A stretch of DNA of 64,000 nt from an uncultured Lachnospiraceae bacterium (GCA_947631625.1 CANRMA010000002.1:62001-126000); one strand, 5' to 3'. Positions 1-8,840 are shown, numbered from the stretch's first letter. Notes: a model not told the origin generated them from the letters alone. Numbers and translations are program-made.

Positions 1-1210
1 AACTGTGGACGTGATCGGTCAGGGCCTTCCACTGCTGCTTCCTAAAGGCGCGAGAATGATTCAGAAGATGCAGCGTTGGATAGAAGATTTGGAGGATAAA
101 GAGTGGGGCTATGTCAGAACCAAGACTCCGCTTATGGCCAAGAGCGATCTGTATAAGATCTCAGGCCACTGGGATCACTATACCGACGGTATGTTTGTGC
201 TCGGAGACGAAAGCAAGGATAAAGAAGTGCTGGCGCTTCGTCCTATGACCTGTCCTTTCCAGTATTACTGCTATAAAAATTCCCAGCATTCATATCGTGA
301 TCTGCCGATTCGTTACGGTGAGACTTCGACACTTTTCAGAAACGAAGATTCGGGTGAGATGCATGGGCTTACCAGAGTGCGCCAGTTTACGATTTCGGAA
401 GGACATTTGATAGTAAGACCCGATCAGATGGTACAGGAGTTTAAAGACTGTCTGGCTCATGCCAAATACTGTCTGACGGTGCTTGGAGTGGAGGAGGATG
501 TTACTTATCACCTGTCCAAGTGGGATCCGGAAAACCGTGAAAAATATATCGGCGAACCGGAAGTGTGGAACGAGACTGAGCGGCATATAAGGGAAATACT
601 TACGGAGCTTAATATTCCGTTTGTGGAAGATATAGGCGAGGCGGCGTTCTATGGGCCCAAAGTCGATATTAACGCTAAGAATGTGTACGGCAAAGAAGAC
701 ACCATGATAACCATTCAGTGGGATGCGCTTCTGGCCGAGCAGTTCGATATGTATTATATAGACCGGAACGGCGAAAAGGTCCGTCCTTATATAATCCACA
801 GAACTTCGATGGGCTGCTATGAGAGGACGTTGGCATGGCTTATTGAAAAATACGCCGGAAAATTCCCGACCTGGCTGTGTCCCGAGCAGGTACGTATACT
901 TCCTATTTCCGAGAAATATGAAGAGTATGCGCAGAAGCTCAAAAAAGAGCTTGTAAAGAATGACATTGACGTAACCGTGGACGACCGTTCCGAGAAGATC
1001 GGCTTCAAGATTCGTGAAGCCAGACTGGATAAAGTTCCGTACATGTTGGTTGTAGGACAGAAGGAAGAAGAAGACGGTACGGTTTCCGTAAGAAGCCGTT
1101 TCGCGGGAGACGAAGGCGTAAAGCCGCTTGACGAATTTATCGCGCAGATCTGCGAGGAGATAAGGACCAAGGCGATTCGCAGGGAAGAAGCGCAGGGAGA
1201 AAATAAGTAA
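1..1210 (+). CDS. thrS: Threonyl-tRNA synthetase, C-terminal part (5' end outside window)
   Basis: Cytosolic class II enzyme that charges tRNA-Thr. The reading frame is open from base 2, so the N-terminal TGS and editing domains lie before the window. Visible parts are motif 2 (RNEDSGEMHGLTRVRQF), motif 3 (IHRTSMGCYERTLAWL) and the three expected zinc ligands: Cys in RPMTCPFQ, His in SEGHL and His in IHRTSMG. A C-terminal anticodon-binding domain starts near QVRILPISEKYEEYA. The gene is followed by 170 bp of AT-rich spacer. Its upstream control region, where a T-box would be expected, cannot be seen. Identification is secure. Confidence 0.97.
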   Translation, partial: TVDVIGQGLPLLLPKGARMIQKMQRWIEDLEDKEWGYVRTKTPLMAKSDLYKISGHWDHYTDGMFVLGDESKDKEVLALRPMTCPFQYYCYKNSQHSYRDLPIRYGETSTLFRNEDSGEMHGLTRVRQFTISEGHLIVRPDQMVQEFKDCLAHAKYCLTVLGVEEDVTYHLSKWDPENREKYIGEPEVWNETERHIREILTELNIPFVEDIGEAAFYGPKVDINAKNVYGKEDTMITIQWDALLAEQFDMYYIDRNGEKVRPYIIHRTSMGCYERTLAWLIEKYAGKFPTWLCPEQVRILPISEKYEEYAQKLKKELVKNDIDVTVDDRSEKIGFKIREARLDKVPYMLVVGQKEEEDGTVSVRSRFAGDEGVKPLDEFIAQICEEIRTKAIRREEAQGENK

Positions 1211-1384
1211 AGCGGTAAGAATAAATAAAGCTTAAAAAAATAAATCATAGAAAATAAATAAATCAGTGAGAATAAATAATATAGTAAGAAATAAATAAAG
1301 CATTAAGAAAAGCAGTAAATTGGTAAGAAAAGAAGTAAAACAATTAGAAATAAAAGATAAACGTGCAATAAGAGAAAAATAAAA
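1205..1384. repeat. AT-rich spacer of degenerate short tandem repeats
   Basis: The thrS tail and the following spacer contain about eight imperfect copies of a GTAAGAATAAATA-like word (for example near 1215, 1269 and 1287). No gene or clear terminator is visible here. Confidence 0.5.
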
Positions 1385-3091
1385 ATGGGCAAAGATTTAA
1401 GATCAAGCAAAAAAGTCTGCAAAGCTGCGGTCGGCTGTTTTTTTATGATACTGAGCATATTAATGCTTGTAAACAGTCTGCGGCTGTGCTTTAGCGGCGA
1501 TATCTGGTATGATGAATTATTCACCGTGGGAATGGCCGAACATTCCTACGGTGAATTAATTAATTTTACGGCGAGGGATGTACATCCGCCGCTTTATTAT
1601 TTTATAGTTAAATTTTGTCTCGACTTATGTAAACTGGTTTTTCCCGCGGCTGACAGCGTAGTGGTCATAAAGGCGGTATCTGTTCTGCCATATTTTATAA
1701 TGCTACTGTGTTCCTTTACATTTGTCAGAAAAAGATTTGGAATGTTTGTATCCGGCCTGTTTATGTTCTGCATACTTGCCATGCCGCAGCTTAGCGCCTT
1801 TACGGTGGAAATGAGGATGTATGGTTGGGCTATGCTGTTTGTGAATGCGACGTTTTTCTACGCACATGAGGTCACTTGTGAGCGAAAGAATAATATTAAG
1901 AATTACGTCGCAATCATCCTGTCCGGGTTGGCGGCAGCGTATACACAGTATTTTGCGTGTGTGGCTGTAATCATGGTGTATATTTATATGCTGATATGGT
2001 CCGTACACAGTTTTATTGAAGAAAAGGAAGAAAATGAAGAAAAAGTGGAAAAGGAGGAAAATGAAGAAAAGGCGGAGAAAAAACGCGCATGGGCGGCGGA
2101 TAGGGGCATTGATCTGAAAAGTTGGAGTTTATGCGTGATCTTTTCCATTATAGGCTATATTCCGTGGTTATTTGCGCTGATATCCCAGATCAGTGCGATA
2201 AAAGACAATTACTGGATACTTCCGCTGACATGGCGCAGTATCGGCGGCTGCGTTAAATTTCTTATGAAACCGGCAAGCGGTTGGGATAAGATAAACGTCG
2301 CATTTGCCGTGATATTGTTTTTTATATACGCGGGTCTTATGATTTCATACGCGTTTGATATCCGTAAAAAGAAGCGCGTCAATGCGGATGAGGAGGATAA
2401 TGCCGCGCAGATTGCGACGTTTTTCTATACGATTTCCGCTTGTTTTGTCCTGTGCGGACTGGTACTATTCGGATTTATTGCTTCCATTATAATAAGGCCT
2501 GTTTTTGTGTACCGCTATATGATCCCGGCGGCGGGCTGCTTTTGGTTTTGTTTTGCGCTATGCCTGGATAGATTTACGGAAAGAGCCGACAGATTTATGG
2601 AGAAGAATACAAAGCTCAGGACTGCGGTCATGGCAACAGCCTGTGTCGTCTGTATGATAATCCTTACGGTGGGATATTTCGACTACAGCGCTTTTAACGG
2701 AGAAGAAGAATTTAAGGCTGAGAGAATGCAGGAAACACAGGAAATGTTTGCCGGTATGGGCAGGGATGATGTGATAATATATAATTTCGACCAACTTCAG
2801 GCAGTATGCGGATATTATGTAAACCAAGACAACTTTTTATGGCAGGCTGAACCTGAGCAGTTGATTATTGATATGTTTGGCAATAAGGGCAGCATAAAAA
2901 GTACGGATGATATTAAGAAGTTTCTTGACGACGGCAGGACGGTGTGGTTTTTCGGAAGCTTTAACAGCAGGGAGAATATCCGTGAAGATTGGGCTAAGGA
3001 CGGGATCGATACCGAAGAACTCGGAAGTTTCATGTTGGAGCGGTATTGGTTTAACATTTACCGGGTATCGTCAGGCAATGCAAATTTTTGA
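1385..3091 (+). CDS. Polytopic membrane glycosyltransferase (GT39/ArnT-like, GT-C fold)
   Basis: A 568-residue integral membrane protein with about ten hydrophobic segments. The N-terminal motif SGDIWYDELFTVG followed by HPPLYYFIVK matches the first loop of GT-C enzymes of the ArnT/PMT type, which transfer sugars from polyprenyl-phosphate donors outside the membrane. The Asp-Glu pair in YDE is the expected catalytic or metal-binding acid. A cytosolic loop near residues 214-238 holds a Lys/Glu-rich duplicated stretch (EEKEENEEKVEKEENEEK), an apparent microsatellite expansion. The C-terminal 120 residues form a soluble domain. Acceptor and substrate cannot be told from sequence. The ribosome site is weak (AAGAGA). 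Confidence 0.75.
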   Translation: MGKDLRSSKKVCKAAVGCFFMILSILMLVNSLRLCFSGDIWYDELFTVGMAEHSYGELINFTARDVHPPLYYFIVKFCLDLCKLVFPAADSVVVIKAVSVLPYFIMLLCSFTFVRKRFGMFVSGLFMFCILAMPQLSAFTVEMRMYGWAMLFVNATFFYAHEVTCERKNNIKNYVAIILSGLAAAYTQYFACVAVIMVYIYMLIWSVHSFIEEKEENEEKVEKEENEEKAEKKRAWAADRGIDLKSWSLCVIFSIIGYIPWLFALISQISAIKDNYWILPLTWRSIGGCVKFLMKPASGWDKINVAFAVILFFIYAGLMISYAFDIRKKKRVNADEEDNAAQIATFFYTISACFVLCGLVLFGFIASIIIRPVFVYRYMIPAAGCFWFCFALCLDRFTERADRFMEKNTKLRTAVMATACVVCMIILTVGYFDYSAFNGEEEFKAERMQETQEMFAGMGRDDVIIYNFDQLQAVCGYYVNQDNFLWQAEPEQLIIDMFGNKGSIKSTDDIKKFLDDGRTVWFFGSFNSRENIREDWAKDGIDTEELGSFMLERYWFNIYRVSSGNANF

Positions 3092-3171
3092 GTATGCAGT
3101 ATATTTTTCCATCACAAGGCAATAATAATTCCGAAACTTAACTTTAACAAAAATAATTTCAGGAGGTTATT

Positions 3172-3486
3172 ATGGCGTTATTAAAATGTGGTGTGGAAAA
3201 TTGTTTCTATAATGAAGAGGCTTGCTGCTGCAAGGGTGATATAATGGTAGGCGGTCAGCATGCAGACAGCAGCAGGGATACCTGTTGTGAAAGCTTTGCC
3301 CAAAGAAGAGATGATTCATATACAAGTTCCATAAATCACCCGAGTCTGACGATAAGCATAGATTGTGAAGCGGCGAATTGTATGTATAATAGTAATTACA
3401 GGTGTCATGCGGATCATGTTGATATAAGAGGCTGCGGCGCGGAAAATTGCAGAGAAACGGAATGCGCTACCTTCCGGGAAGCCTGA
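3172..3486 (+). CDS. DUF1540 domain protein, cysteine-rich
   Basis: A 104-residue protein with two copies of the short DUF1540 cysteine module, at roughly residues 5-45 and 62-102. Each has the pattern C..(N)C.YN....C....I.V.G, for example CGVENCFYNEEACCCKGD and CEAANCMYNSNYRCHADHV. Such modules look like small metal-binding units and are common in Clostridia, but the function is unknown. The start has a perfect AGGAGG site seven bases upstream. The gene stands alone between the glycosyltransferase and a MITE-like insertion. Confidence 0.88.
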   Translation: MALLKCGVENCFYNEEACCCKGDIMVGGQHADSSRDTCCESFAQRRDDSYTSSINHPSLTISIDCEAANCMYNSNYRCHADHVDIRGCGAENCRETECATFREA

Positions 3487-3538
3487 GAAGCTTAATGGGG
3501 AGGATAAAAGGGTATATTTTTTTAGATAAGTTGTGAAG

Positions 3539-3763
3539 ATAAATTTAATAGGTAATTGCGAAACTCCGATTTACGTCTTTGAGATTGTGCAGATTTAACA
3601 AACACCATTGCAGGTGCTCTGAGCCCGCCGGTTCTTAGGCTGCGTATTTTGCAGCCTTAGCACCGTTGCGAGGCTCAACGCAGCGAAAGCGACCTGCAAG
3701 GGTTTTGTTAAATCTGTACAATCAATGTACATTGTGGGAGCGTTTCGCAATCTATAAATTTAA
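3539..3763. mobile_element. MITE-like element, copy A1, with flanking duplication
   Basis: A ~205-bp non-coding element (about 3549-3753). Its ends are inverted repeats, GGTAATTGCGAAAC on the left and GTTTCGCAAT on the right, with nested internal palindromes (ACAGATTTAACAAA / TTTTGTTAAATCTGT and GGCTGCGTATTTTGCAGCC). It is flanked by the direct repeat ATAAATTTAA at 3539-3548 and 3754-3763, as expected of a target-site duplication. Related copies lie near 12.3, 32.5 and 41.0 kb. It separates DUF1540 from the infC promoter. Confidence 0.75.
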
Positions 3764-3775
3764 GATAAAAAGGGA

Positions 3776-3804
3776 TTGACATATCGATATTCCTATGCTA
3801 TATT
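3776..3804 (+). promoter_or_regulatory. Sigma-A promoter of the infC operon
   Basis: TTGACA (3776-3781), a 17-bp spacer and TATATT (3799-3804) give a near-consensus sigma-70-type promoter. Transcription would start near 3811 and produce a ~215-nt leader before infC. Confidence 0.85.
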
Positions 3805-3810
3805 ATATAA

Positions 3811-4022
3811 GCGTGTTGAGCGCACAACAACAAAGCAGAGTATCCACTCTCACCCTGCAACGAGCGGGTTCGCAGGTGTTAATAGCTTGGCAGTACAGGT
3901 TTCGGGACTGACGATATTATGTCGGAGGGAGATATTATCCTGATGTAACCGGATTGCGGCATGAGTATATAAGTGGATAGTTATGCTATCCATTTTTTTT
4001 GTTGGAATTGCCGTAAGGAGGG
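3811..4022 (+). promoter_or_regulatory. infC-rpmI-rplT RNA leader with transcription attenuator
   Basis: A structured leader ahead of the IF3-L35-L20 genes, the place of the L20-type autoregulatory leader in Firmicutes. An intrinsic terminator is formed by TGGATAG (3974-3980) and CTATCCA (3986-3992) followed by eight T residues (3993-4000). An upstream segment TATCCACT (3841-3848) is exactly complementary to AGTGGATA (3972-3979), the 5' arm of that terminator, so it could act as antiterminator. Binding of surplus L20 is the expected signal by analogy; the ligand is not shown by the sequence. Confidence 0.75.
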
Positions 4023-4029
4023 AAAAACT

Positions 4030-4536
4030 ATTAGCGATTTATTCATTAACGAACAAATTAGAGACAAAGAAGTCAGAGTGATCGGGGAAGACGGAGAACA
4101 GCTTGGGATCATGTCGGCTAGAGAAGCATTAAGCCTTGCAGATGAAGCGGGCCTGGATCTTGTTAAGATCGCTCCGACAGCGAAACCTCCGGTCTGCAAG
4201 ATTGTAGATTACGGTAAATACAAATATGAGCAGACCAGAAAAGAAAAAGAAGCCAAGAAAAAGCAGAAGACTATCGAGGTCAAAGAGATACGTCTGTCTC
4301 CGAATATCGATACCAATGATCTTAATACCAAGGTTAATGCGGCAAGAAAATTTCTTACTAAAGGTGACAGAGTTAAGGTCACGTTGCGTTTCAGAGGACG
4401 TGAAATGACGCATATGAACAACAGCAAACATATTCTTGATGACTTTGCACAGGCTCTTTCCGATATTTCGGTTATTGAAAAGGCGCCTAAAGTTGAGGGC
4501 AGGAGCATGACAATGTTTTTAGCTGAGAAGCGATAA
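4030..4536 (+). CDS. infC: Translation initiation factor IF-3, AUU start codon
   Basis: IF3 binds the 30S subunit and checks start-codon and initiator-tRNA pairing. The protein begins SDLFINEQIRDKEVRVIG and has both domains joined by a Lys-rich linker (YEQTRKEKEAKKKQK). I place the start at ATT 4030: AAGGAGGG (4015-4022) lies seven bases upstream and homology begins there. An in-frame GTG at 3973 lies inside the terminator stem and has no ribosome site. The rare AUU start is the classical means by which IF3 limits its own synthesis. First gene of infC-rpmI-rplT; 168 residues, normal length. Confidence 0.93.
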   Translation: MSDLFINEQIRDKEVRVIGEDGEQLGIMSAREALSLADEAGLDLVKIAPTAKPPVCKIVDYGKYKYEQTRKEKEAKKKQKTIEVKEIRLSPNIDTNDLNTKVNAARKFLTKGDRVKVTLRFRGREMTHMNNSKHILDDFAQALSDISVIEKAPKVEGRSMTMFLAEKR

Positions 4537-4611
4537 GCTTGGTCAGTTTAAAATAAATGATATCCCTATGATATCTTATTAACTTAATATAAATATAGGA
4601 GGAATTCTGAA

Positions 4612-4809
4612 ATGCCAAAAATGAAGACAAGCAGGTCAGCTGCAAAACGCTTTAAAGTAACAGGTACAGGTAAATTAAAGAGAAACAAAGCTTATAAACG
4701 CCATATCTTGACTAAGAAAACTACGAAGACAAAGAGAAATCTTAGGAAACCTGCTATTACAGACAAGACAAATGTTAAGAATATGAAAAAGATTTTACCT
4801 TACATGTAA
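4612..4809 (+). CDS. rpmI: 50S ribosomal protein L35
   Basis: A 65-residue basic protein of the large ribosomal subunit. It begins [20 protein letters not shown] and has the Lys/Arg-rich pattern and length usual for bL35. An AGGAGG site precedes the ATG. It is the middle gene of infC-rpmI-rplT, 75 bp after infC, and is probably translated from the attenuated operon transcript. Confidence 0.97.
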   Translation: MPKMKTSRSAAKRFKVTGTGKLKRNKAYKRHILTKKTTKTKRNLRKPAITDKTNVKNMKKILPYM

Positions 4810-4884
4810 AAATTCAGGCTTTTTAGGTAAAAAGATTTTATGTAAACTGAATTTCATGTGTCAGATTTTAAGGAGGAAGAAGAC

Positions 4885-5241
4885 ATGGCAAGAATTAAAG
4901 GCGGTATGAACGCTAAAAAGAAACATAACAGGGTTTTAAAGCTTGCAAAAGGATATAGAGGAGCAAGATCAAAACAATACAGAGTAGCAAAGCAGTCTGT
5001 AATGAGGGCATTGGCATCAGCATATGTCGGAAGAAAAGAAAGAAAACGTCAGTTCAGACAGCTGTGGATAGCTCGTATTAATGCAGCGGCAAGAATGAAC
5101 GGTTTATCATACAGCAGATTTATGCACGGACTTAAAGTTGCAAATGTTGACATCAACAGAAAGATGTTGTCAGAGATGGCGGTAAATGACGCGGAAGGTT
5201 TTAAAACGTTGGCAGAGCTTGCAAAAGCTAATCTTGGATGA
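4885..5241 (+). CDS. rplT: 50S ribosomal protein L20
   Basis: A 118-residue bL20, an early 23S rRNA assembly protein and in Firmicutes the repressor of its own operon. It begins [20 protein letters not shown] and contains the conserved [21 protein letters not shown] choose ATG 4885, preceded by AAGGAGG with good spacing, rather than the in-frame GTG at 4858, which would add nine residues not found in the family. Last gene of the operon. Confidence 0.97.
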   Translation: MARIKGGMNAKKKHNRVLKLAKGYRGARSKQYRVAKQSVMRALASAYVGRKERKRQFRQLWIARINAAARMNGLSYSRFMHGLKVANVDINRKMLSEMAVNDAEGFKTLAELAKANLG

Positions 5242-5256
5242 TAATAATGATAAGAT

Positions 5257-5295
5257 AAATGGAGAATGGCCAAAAGCTGTTCTCCATTTGCATTC
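5257..5295 (+). terminator. Hairpin terminator after rplT
   Basis: A ten-base inverted repeat AAATGGAGAA (5257-5266) and TTCTCCATTT (5280-5289) lies 16 bp after the L20 stop. It ends in a short T-rich stretch. It probably ends or attenuates the infC operon before the dipeptidase gene. Confidence 0.6.
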
Positions 5296-5330
5296 ATGGT
5301 AACAAATATACAGGGCATGGAGGGAATGGC

Positions 5331-6821
5331 ATGGGAGTTTTATCAGGGCTTAAACCGGAGCCGGTCTTTCATTTTTTTGAGGAAATATGCAATATACCGC
5401 ACGGTTCCGGCAATGAAAAGCAGCTTAGCGATTATATAAGGGATTTTGCCGATAAGAGAGGGCTTAACTGTATTCAGGATGAGCTGAACAACATAATAAT
5501 AACCAAGCCTGCGTCTGTGGGTTATGAGTCGGAAGAACCCGTGATCTTACAGGGGCATATGGATATGGTTGCGGTTAAAGAACCGGACCTGAATATGGAT
5601 ATGTCGAAAGATCCGCTTACGCTTGAGCGGGACAAAGATCTGGTCCGGGCCAGAGGGACAAGTCTTGGCGGGGACGACGGGATCGCCGTTGCATATTCTC
5701 TTGCGCTGCTCGATTCGCATGACATCCCTCATCCGCCTCTTGAAGTGATACTTACCGTAGGAGAAGAGGTTGGAATGGACGGCGCAAAAGCGATAGATGT
5801 TTCAATGTTAAAAGGCAGAAGAATGCTGAATCTGGACAACGAAGAAGAGGGCGTTCTTTTAGTAAGCTGCGCCGGCGGCGCAAGGGCGGACTGCAAGCTT
5901 CCCGTCGCTTTAGAAAAACGTCGCGGAATAGTCCTGGATATAGAAGCAGGAGGCCTGATGGGAGGACATTCCGGAGCAGAGATAGATAAAGAAGGCGGTA
6001 ACTCCAACTGCCTGATGGGACGCGCGCTTGAGGCGCTGTCTGCAAAGACGTCGGCGGCGCTCATATCGCTTAAAGGCGGAGCAGCCGATAATGCTATTCC
6101 AATACTCACAGGCGCGTCCGTGGTGGTGGAAGAGAGTGAAGTTATGGACTGTCTGGATATAATGGCAGGTCTGGAAAAAGATTTGCAGACTGAACTTTCC
6201 GTAAAGGATCCGGGAGTTTATTTAACCGTAAAAAATTCAGACGATATTGCAAAAAAATGTGCCGCAGGGCATGGTGTAAAAACTGAGACAGATTATGTAA
6301 ACTGCCTTACAAAAGACAGCATGAAAAAGGCGGCAGCTTTTATAATGGCCATGCCAAACGGCGTACAAGCCATGAGTTCTGATGTTGAAGGCCTGGTTGA
6401 AACCTCTTTAAACTTAGGTATAATGGAGCTTACAGACGAAGCGCTGTTGCTTGGTTTTTCCATAAGGAGCTCCCTGCAGAGCGCTAAAGAGGCCCTTATC
6501 AAAAAGCTGGAAGCAATCTGTACGCTTGCAGGAGCGGATATTAAGATAAGAGGAGATTATCCCGGTTGGGCATACAGGCAAAAGTCTCCGCTGCGGGATA
6601 AGATGGTCAGGATATATGAAGAAATGTATGGAAAAAAGCCAAGGGTTGAAGCTATTCATGCCGGCCTTGAATGCGGAATGATCCTGGATAAAATAGAAGA
6701 TCTGGACTGCGTATCATATGGGCCTGATATGAAAAATATTCATACAACCAACGAAGTCCTGAGCATATCTTCGGTGAACCGCGTATGGGAATATCTTTTG
6801 GAAATATTGAAGAGAAAATAA
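5331..6821 (+). CDS. pepD: Aminoacyl-histidine / cytosol non-specific dipeptidase (M20 family)
   Basis: A zinc-dependent dipeptidase that cleaves Xaa-His and other dipeptides in the cytosol. M20 features in order are the first metal His-Asp (LQGHMDMV), bridging Asp (GTSLGGDDGIA), catalytic Glu-Glu (TVGEEVGMDGA), Asp (LNLDNEEEG), a dimerisation insert with GGLMGGHSGAEI, and the late His in YGPDMKNIHTTNE. The length (496 residues) suits the PepD subfamily. ATG 5331 follows GGAGGG and starts at the family-typical VLSGLKPEPVFHFFEEI; a longer in-frame start at 5259 lies in the upstream hairpin. The gene's end overlaps a 31-bp tandem repeat. Confidence 0.92.
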   Translation: MGVLSGLKPEPVFHFFEEICNIPHGSGNEKQLSDYIRDFADKRGLNCIQDELNNIIITKPASVGYESEEPVILQGHMDMVAVKEPDLNMDMSKDPLTLERDKDLVRARGTSLGGDDGIAVAYSLALLDSHDIPHPPLEVILTVGEEVGMDGAKAIDVSMLKGRRMLNLDNEEEGVLLVSCAGGARADCKLPVALEKRRGIVLDIEAGGLMGGHSGAEIDKEGGNSNCLMGRALEALSAKTSAALISLKGGAADNAIPILTGASVVVEESEVMDCLDIMAGLEKDLQTELSVKDPGVYLTVKNSDDIAKKCAAGHGVKTETDYVNCLTKDSMKKAAAFIMAMPNGVQAMSSDVEGLVETSLNLGIMELTDEALLLGFSIRSSLQSAKEALIKKLEAICTLAGADIKIRGDYPGWAYRQKSPLRDKMVRIYEEMYGKKPRVEAIHAGLECGMILDKIEDLDCVSYGPDMKNIHTTNEVLSISSVNRVWEYLLEILKRK

Positions 6822-6903
6822 GTTATTTTAATAATACTAAAAGAGAAAATAAGTTATTTTAATAATACTAAAAGAGAAAATAAGTTATTTTTAATAATCA
6901 TAA
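6811..6903. repeat. 31-bp tandem repeat overlapping the pepD stop codon
   Basis: Three head-to-tail copies of a 31-bp unit (6811-6841, 6842-6872, 6873-6903). The first two are identical and the third slightly diverged. The first copy contains the last codons and stop of pepD, so the duplication copied a gene end into the spacer. Confidence 0.85.
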
Positions 6904-6952
6904 AGATAAAATAATTTGTAGTATAATTAATTTTTATACGTTATAGTATTTA

Positions 6953-6981
6953 TTGACATCGTTACCATATAATTGTAAACT
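6953..6981 (+). promoter_or_regulatory. Putative promoter of the thioesterase gene
   Basis: TTGACA (6953-6958), a 17-bp spacer and TAAACT (6976-6981) lie 54 bp before the likely thioesterase start. The -35 matches consensus and the -10 is moderate. Confidence 0.5.
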
Positions 6982-7034
6982 GTATATATATATTGTATAT
7001 TGTACTAAAATAGGACGAGAAGAGGTTGTGTCGG

Positions 7035-7451
7035 ATGTTATCCTATGAACATCAGGCGCAGTATTATGAGACCGACCAGATGGGGATAATTCATCACTCC
7101 AATTATGTCAGATGGATGGAATCTGCCAGAATGTGGTGGATGAAACAGGCGGGGATCGATTATGCGCAGATGGAAAAAGACGGGATAATCAGCCCCGTTG
7201 TGGAAATTGCATGTAAATATAAATCTATGGTGCATTTTGGGGATACGGTGCTGATAGAGCCTGTAATTAAGAAATATAACGGATTTGTTCTGGAATTATC
7301 ATATGTTATTACAGATAAAGAGAGCGGTGAGGCGCGGTTTGAGGGCAGCAGCAAACACTGTTTCTTGGATAAAGACGGTAAAATTGTTTCCTTGAAAAAA
7401 TCTTATCCGGATTACGACAGGGCGTTCAGAGATCATATCGGGGGGTTATGA
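7035..7451 (+). CDS. Acyl-CoA thioesterase, YbgC/4HBT hot-dog family
   Basis: A 138-residue single hot-dog-fold thioesterase that hydrolyses acyl-CoA or acyl-carrier thioesters. The active-site segment YETDQMGIIHHSNYVRWME carries the catalytic Asp of the 4HBT/YbgC type, followed by the long helix. ATG 7035 is chosen because AGAGG lies nine bases upstream; an in-frame TTG at 7026 would abut the ribosome site. The substrate cannot be deduced. It stands between pepD and a cyclic-di-GMP phosphodiesterase with no sign of shared function. Confidence 0.85.
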   Translation: MLSYEHQAQYYETDQMGIIHHSNYVRWMESARMWWMKQAGIDYAQMEKDGIISPVVEIACKYKSMVHFGDTVLIEPVIKKYNGFVLELSYVITDKESGEARFEGSSKHCFLDKDGKIVSLKKSYPDYDRAFRDHIGGL

Positions 7452-7502
7452 TATTTGTGTTTGCGCCCGTATCTGCGGTTTGAGTGAAAATGGGGGATTA
7501 AT

Positions 7503-8840
7503 ATGGCGGAAATGAAAGATTCTCTGACAGGCTTGGATAAATATGAGACTTTTTTGGAAAAGCTTAAAATAGAGATATCAAAAATGGACGGTTACCGGAT
7601 CGCGATTATTTATACTGATATTAAGCATTTTAAGTATATAAATGATACTTACGGGTATCAGCGCGGCGATATGCTGTTAAAAGAATTTGTCAATCAGGTA
7701 TTAAAAATTGATAAGAAACTTTTATGCGCGGCAAGGGTATATTCTGACAACATAGTAGTTGCGACAAAACTTGATACAGATTTTAATAACAATACTTTCA
7801 GAGACCTTATTTATGAAAGAAACATGGTGCTTGAGCGGATGCTCAGGGATAAATATCTCGATGAGCGCCTTAAATTAAGCACCGGGATCAGTATCATATC
7901 CAAAGACGACAGACGCCTGGATCCCGCAACGGCTGTTTCCAATGCCAATCTTGCAAGAAAAATGGCTAAGGAGATGAATGATGACTGTTGTATATTATTT
8001 GATAATCAGATGATAGAGGGCATCAAGAAAGAGGTTGAGGTTACCTCTTCACTTCCCAAAGCGATCAGAAACTATGAATTTAAGGTATATTATCAGCCCA
8101 AAATGGGAAGCGGAGATAAGGTTATCATTGGAGCCGAAGCCTTAGTGCGTTGGCAGAAACCGAACGGCGGTTTTGTTTTTCCGGATGAATTTATACCTAT
8201 CATAGAGCAGAGCGGTCAGATCGTGGATCTGGACTATTATGTATACAGGGAAGTATTTAAGTTCATTGCAGAACGGTTGGAAAATGATCTGCCGATCGTG
8301 CCCATATCGGTCAATGTGTCAAGGGTGCATTTGAATAAGATGGGTATACTGAGCTATGTTTCGTCCCTTTTTGAAGAATATAATATTCCGCCTCAGTATG
8401 TTGAGTTTGAACTTACGGAGAGCATTTATATAGAAAATACCACTAAGGCTCTGGAGCTTATAGAAGGCCTGCATTCAATGGGCGTTAAGGTTTCCATGGA
8501 TGATTTCGGCTCCGGATATTCGTCGCTCAATCTTTTAAGCGGTCTGCCCATCGATATCATTAAATTGGATAAAGTATTTTTGAAAGAAGGAAGCTTGGAC
8601 GACGGCAGCCTTAAGGAAAATGAAAAGATCATTATCTCCTGTGTGATCGATATGGCAAAAAGACTGAAAATAACATCTTTGTGCGAAGGCGTAGAGACTA
8701 TAGAGCAAAGCGATTATCTTTCAGAGATCGGCTGTGAGATACAGCAGGGCTATTATTTTTCAAAGCCTGTGCCGCAGGAGGAGTTTGAGAAACTGCTTGA
8801 CGGCGATGTGGAGGAATGCTCTGAAGAGGTAGTGATGTGA
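7503..8840 (+). CDS. EAL-domain cyclic-di-GMP phosphodiesterase with degenerate GGDEF domain
   Basis: A 445-residue soluble protein. Residues ~5-165 resemble a GGDEF domain (DSLTGLDKYETFL, IIYTDIKHFKYINDTYGYQRGD), but the GGDEF signature position reads YSDNI, so cyclase activity should be lost. Residues ~180-435 form an EAL domain with the expected catalytic set: EALVRW, NVSRVHL, ELTESIYIE, MDDFGSGYSSL, IKLDKVF, CEGVET and QGYYFSKP. It probably degrades c-di-GMP to pGpG, with the GGDEF part as a regulatory module. No membrane segments. Two chemoreceptors and a hybrid kinase in the window fit a motile or surface-sensing lifestyle. Confidence 0.9.
   Translation: MAEMKDSLTGLDKYETFLEKLKIEISKMDGYRIAIIYTDIKHFKYINDTYGYQRGDMLLKEFVNQVLKIDKKLLCAARVYSDNIVVATKLDTDFNNNTFRDLIYERNMVLERMLRDKYLDERLKLSTGISIISKDDRRLDPATAVSNANLARKMAKEMNDDCCILFDNQMIEGIKKEVEVTSSLPKAIRNYEFKVYYQPKMGSGDKVIIGAEALVRWQKPNGGFVFPDEFIPIIEQSGQIVDLDYYVYREVFKFIAERLENDLPIVPISVNVSRVHLNKMGILSYVSSLFEEYNIPPQYVEFELTESIYIENTTKALELIEGLHSMGVKVSMDDFGSGYSSLNLLSGLPIDIIKLDKVFLKEGSLDDGSLKENEKIIISCVIDMAKRLKITSLCEGVETIEQSDYLSEIGCEIQQGYYFSKPVPQEEFEKLLDGDVEECSEEVVM

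Noticed and set aside
3973-4029. Longer IF3 beginning at GTG 3973
   Set aside because: The extra 19 residues are encoded by the leader terminator hairpin and spacer, have no ribosome site, and the family starts at the ATT codon.
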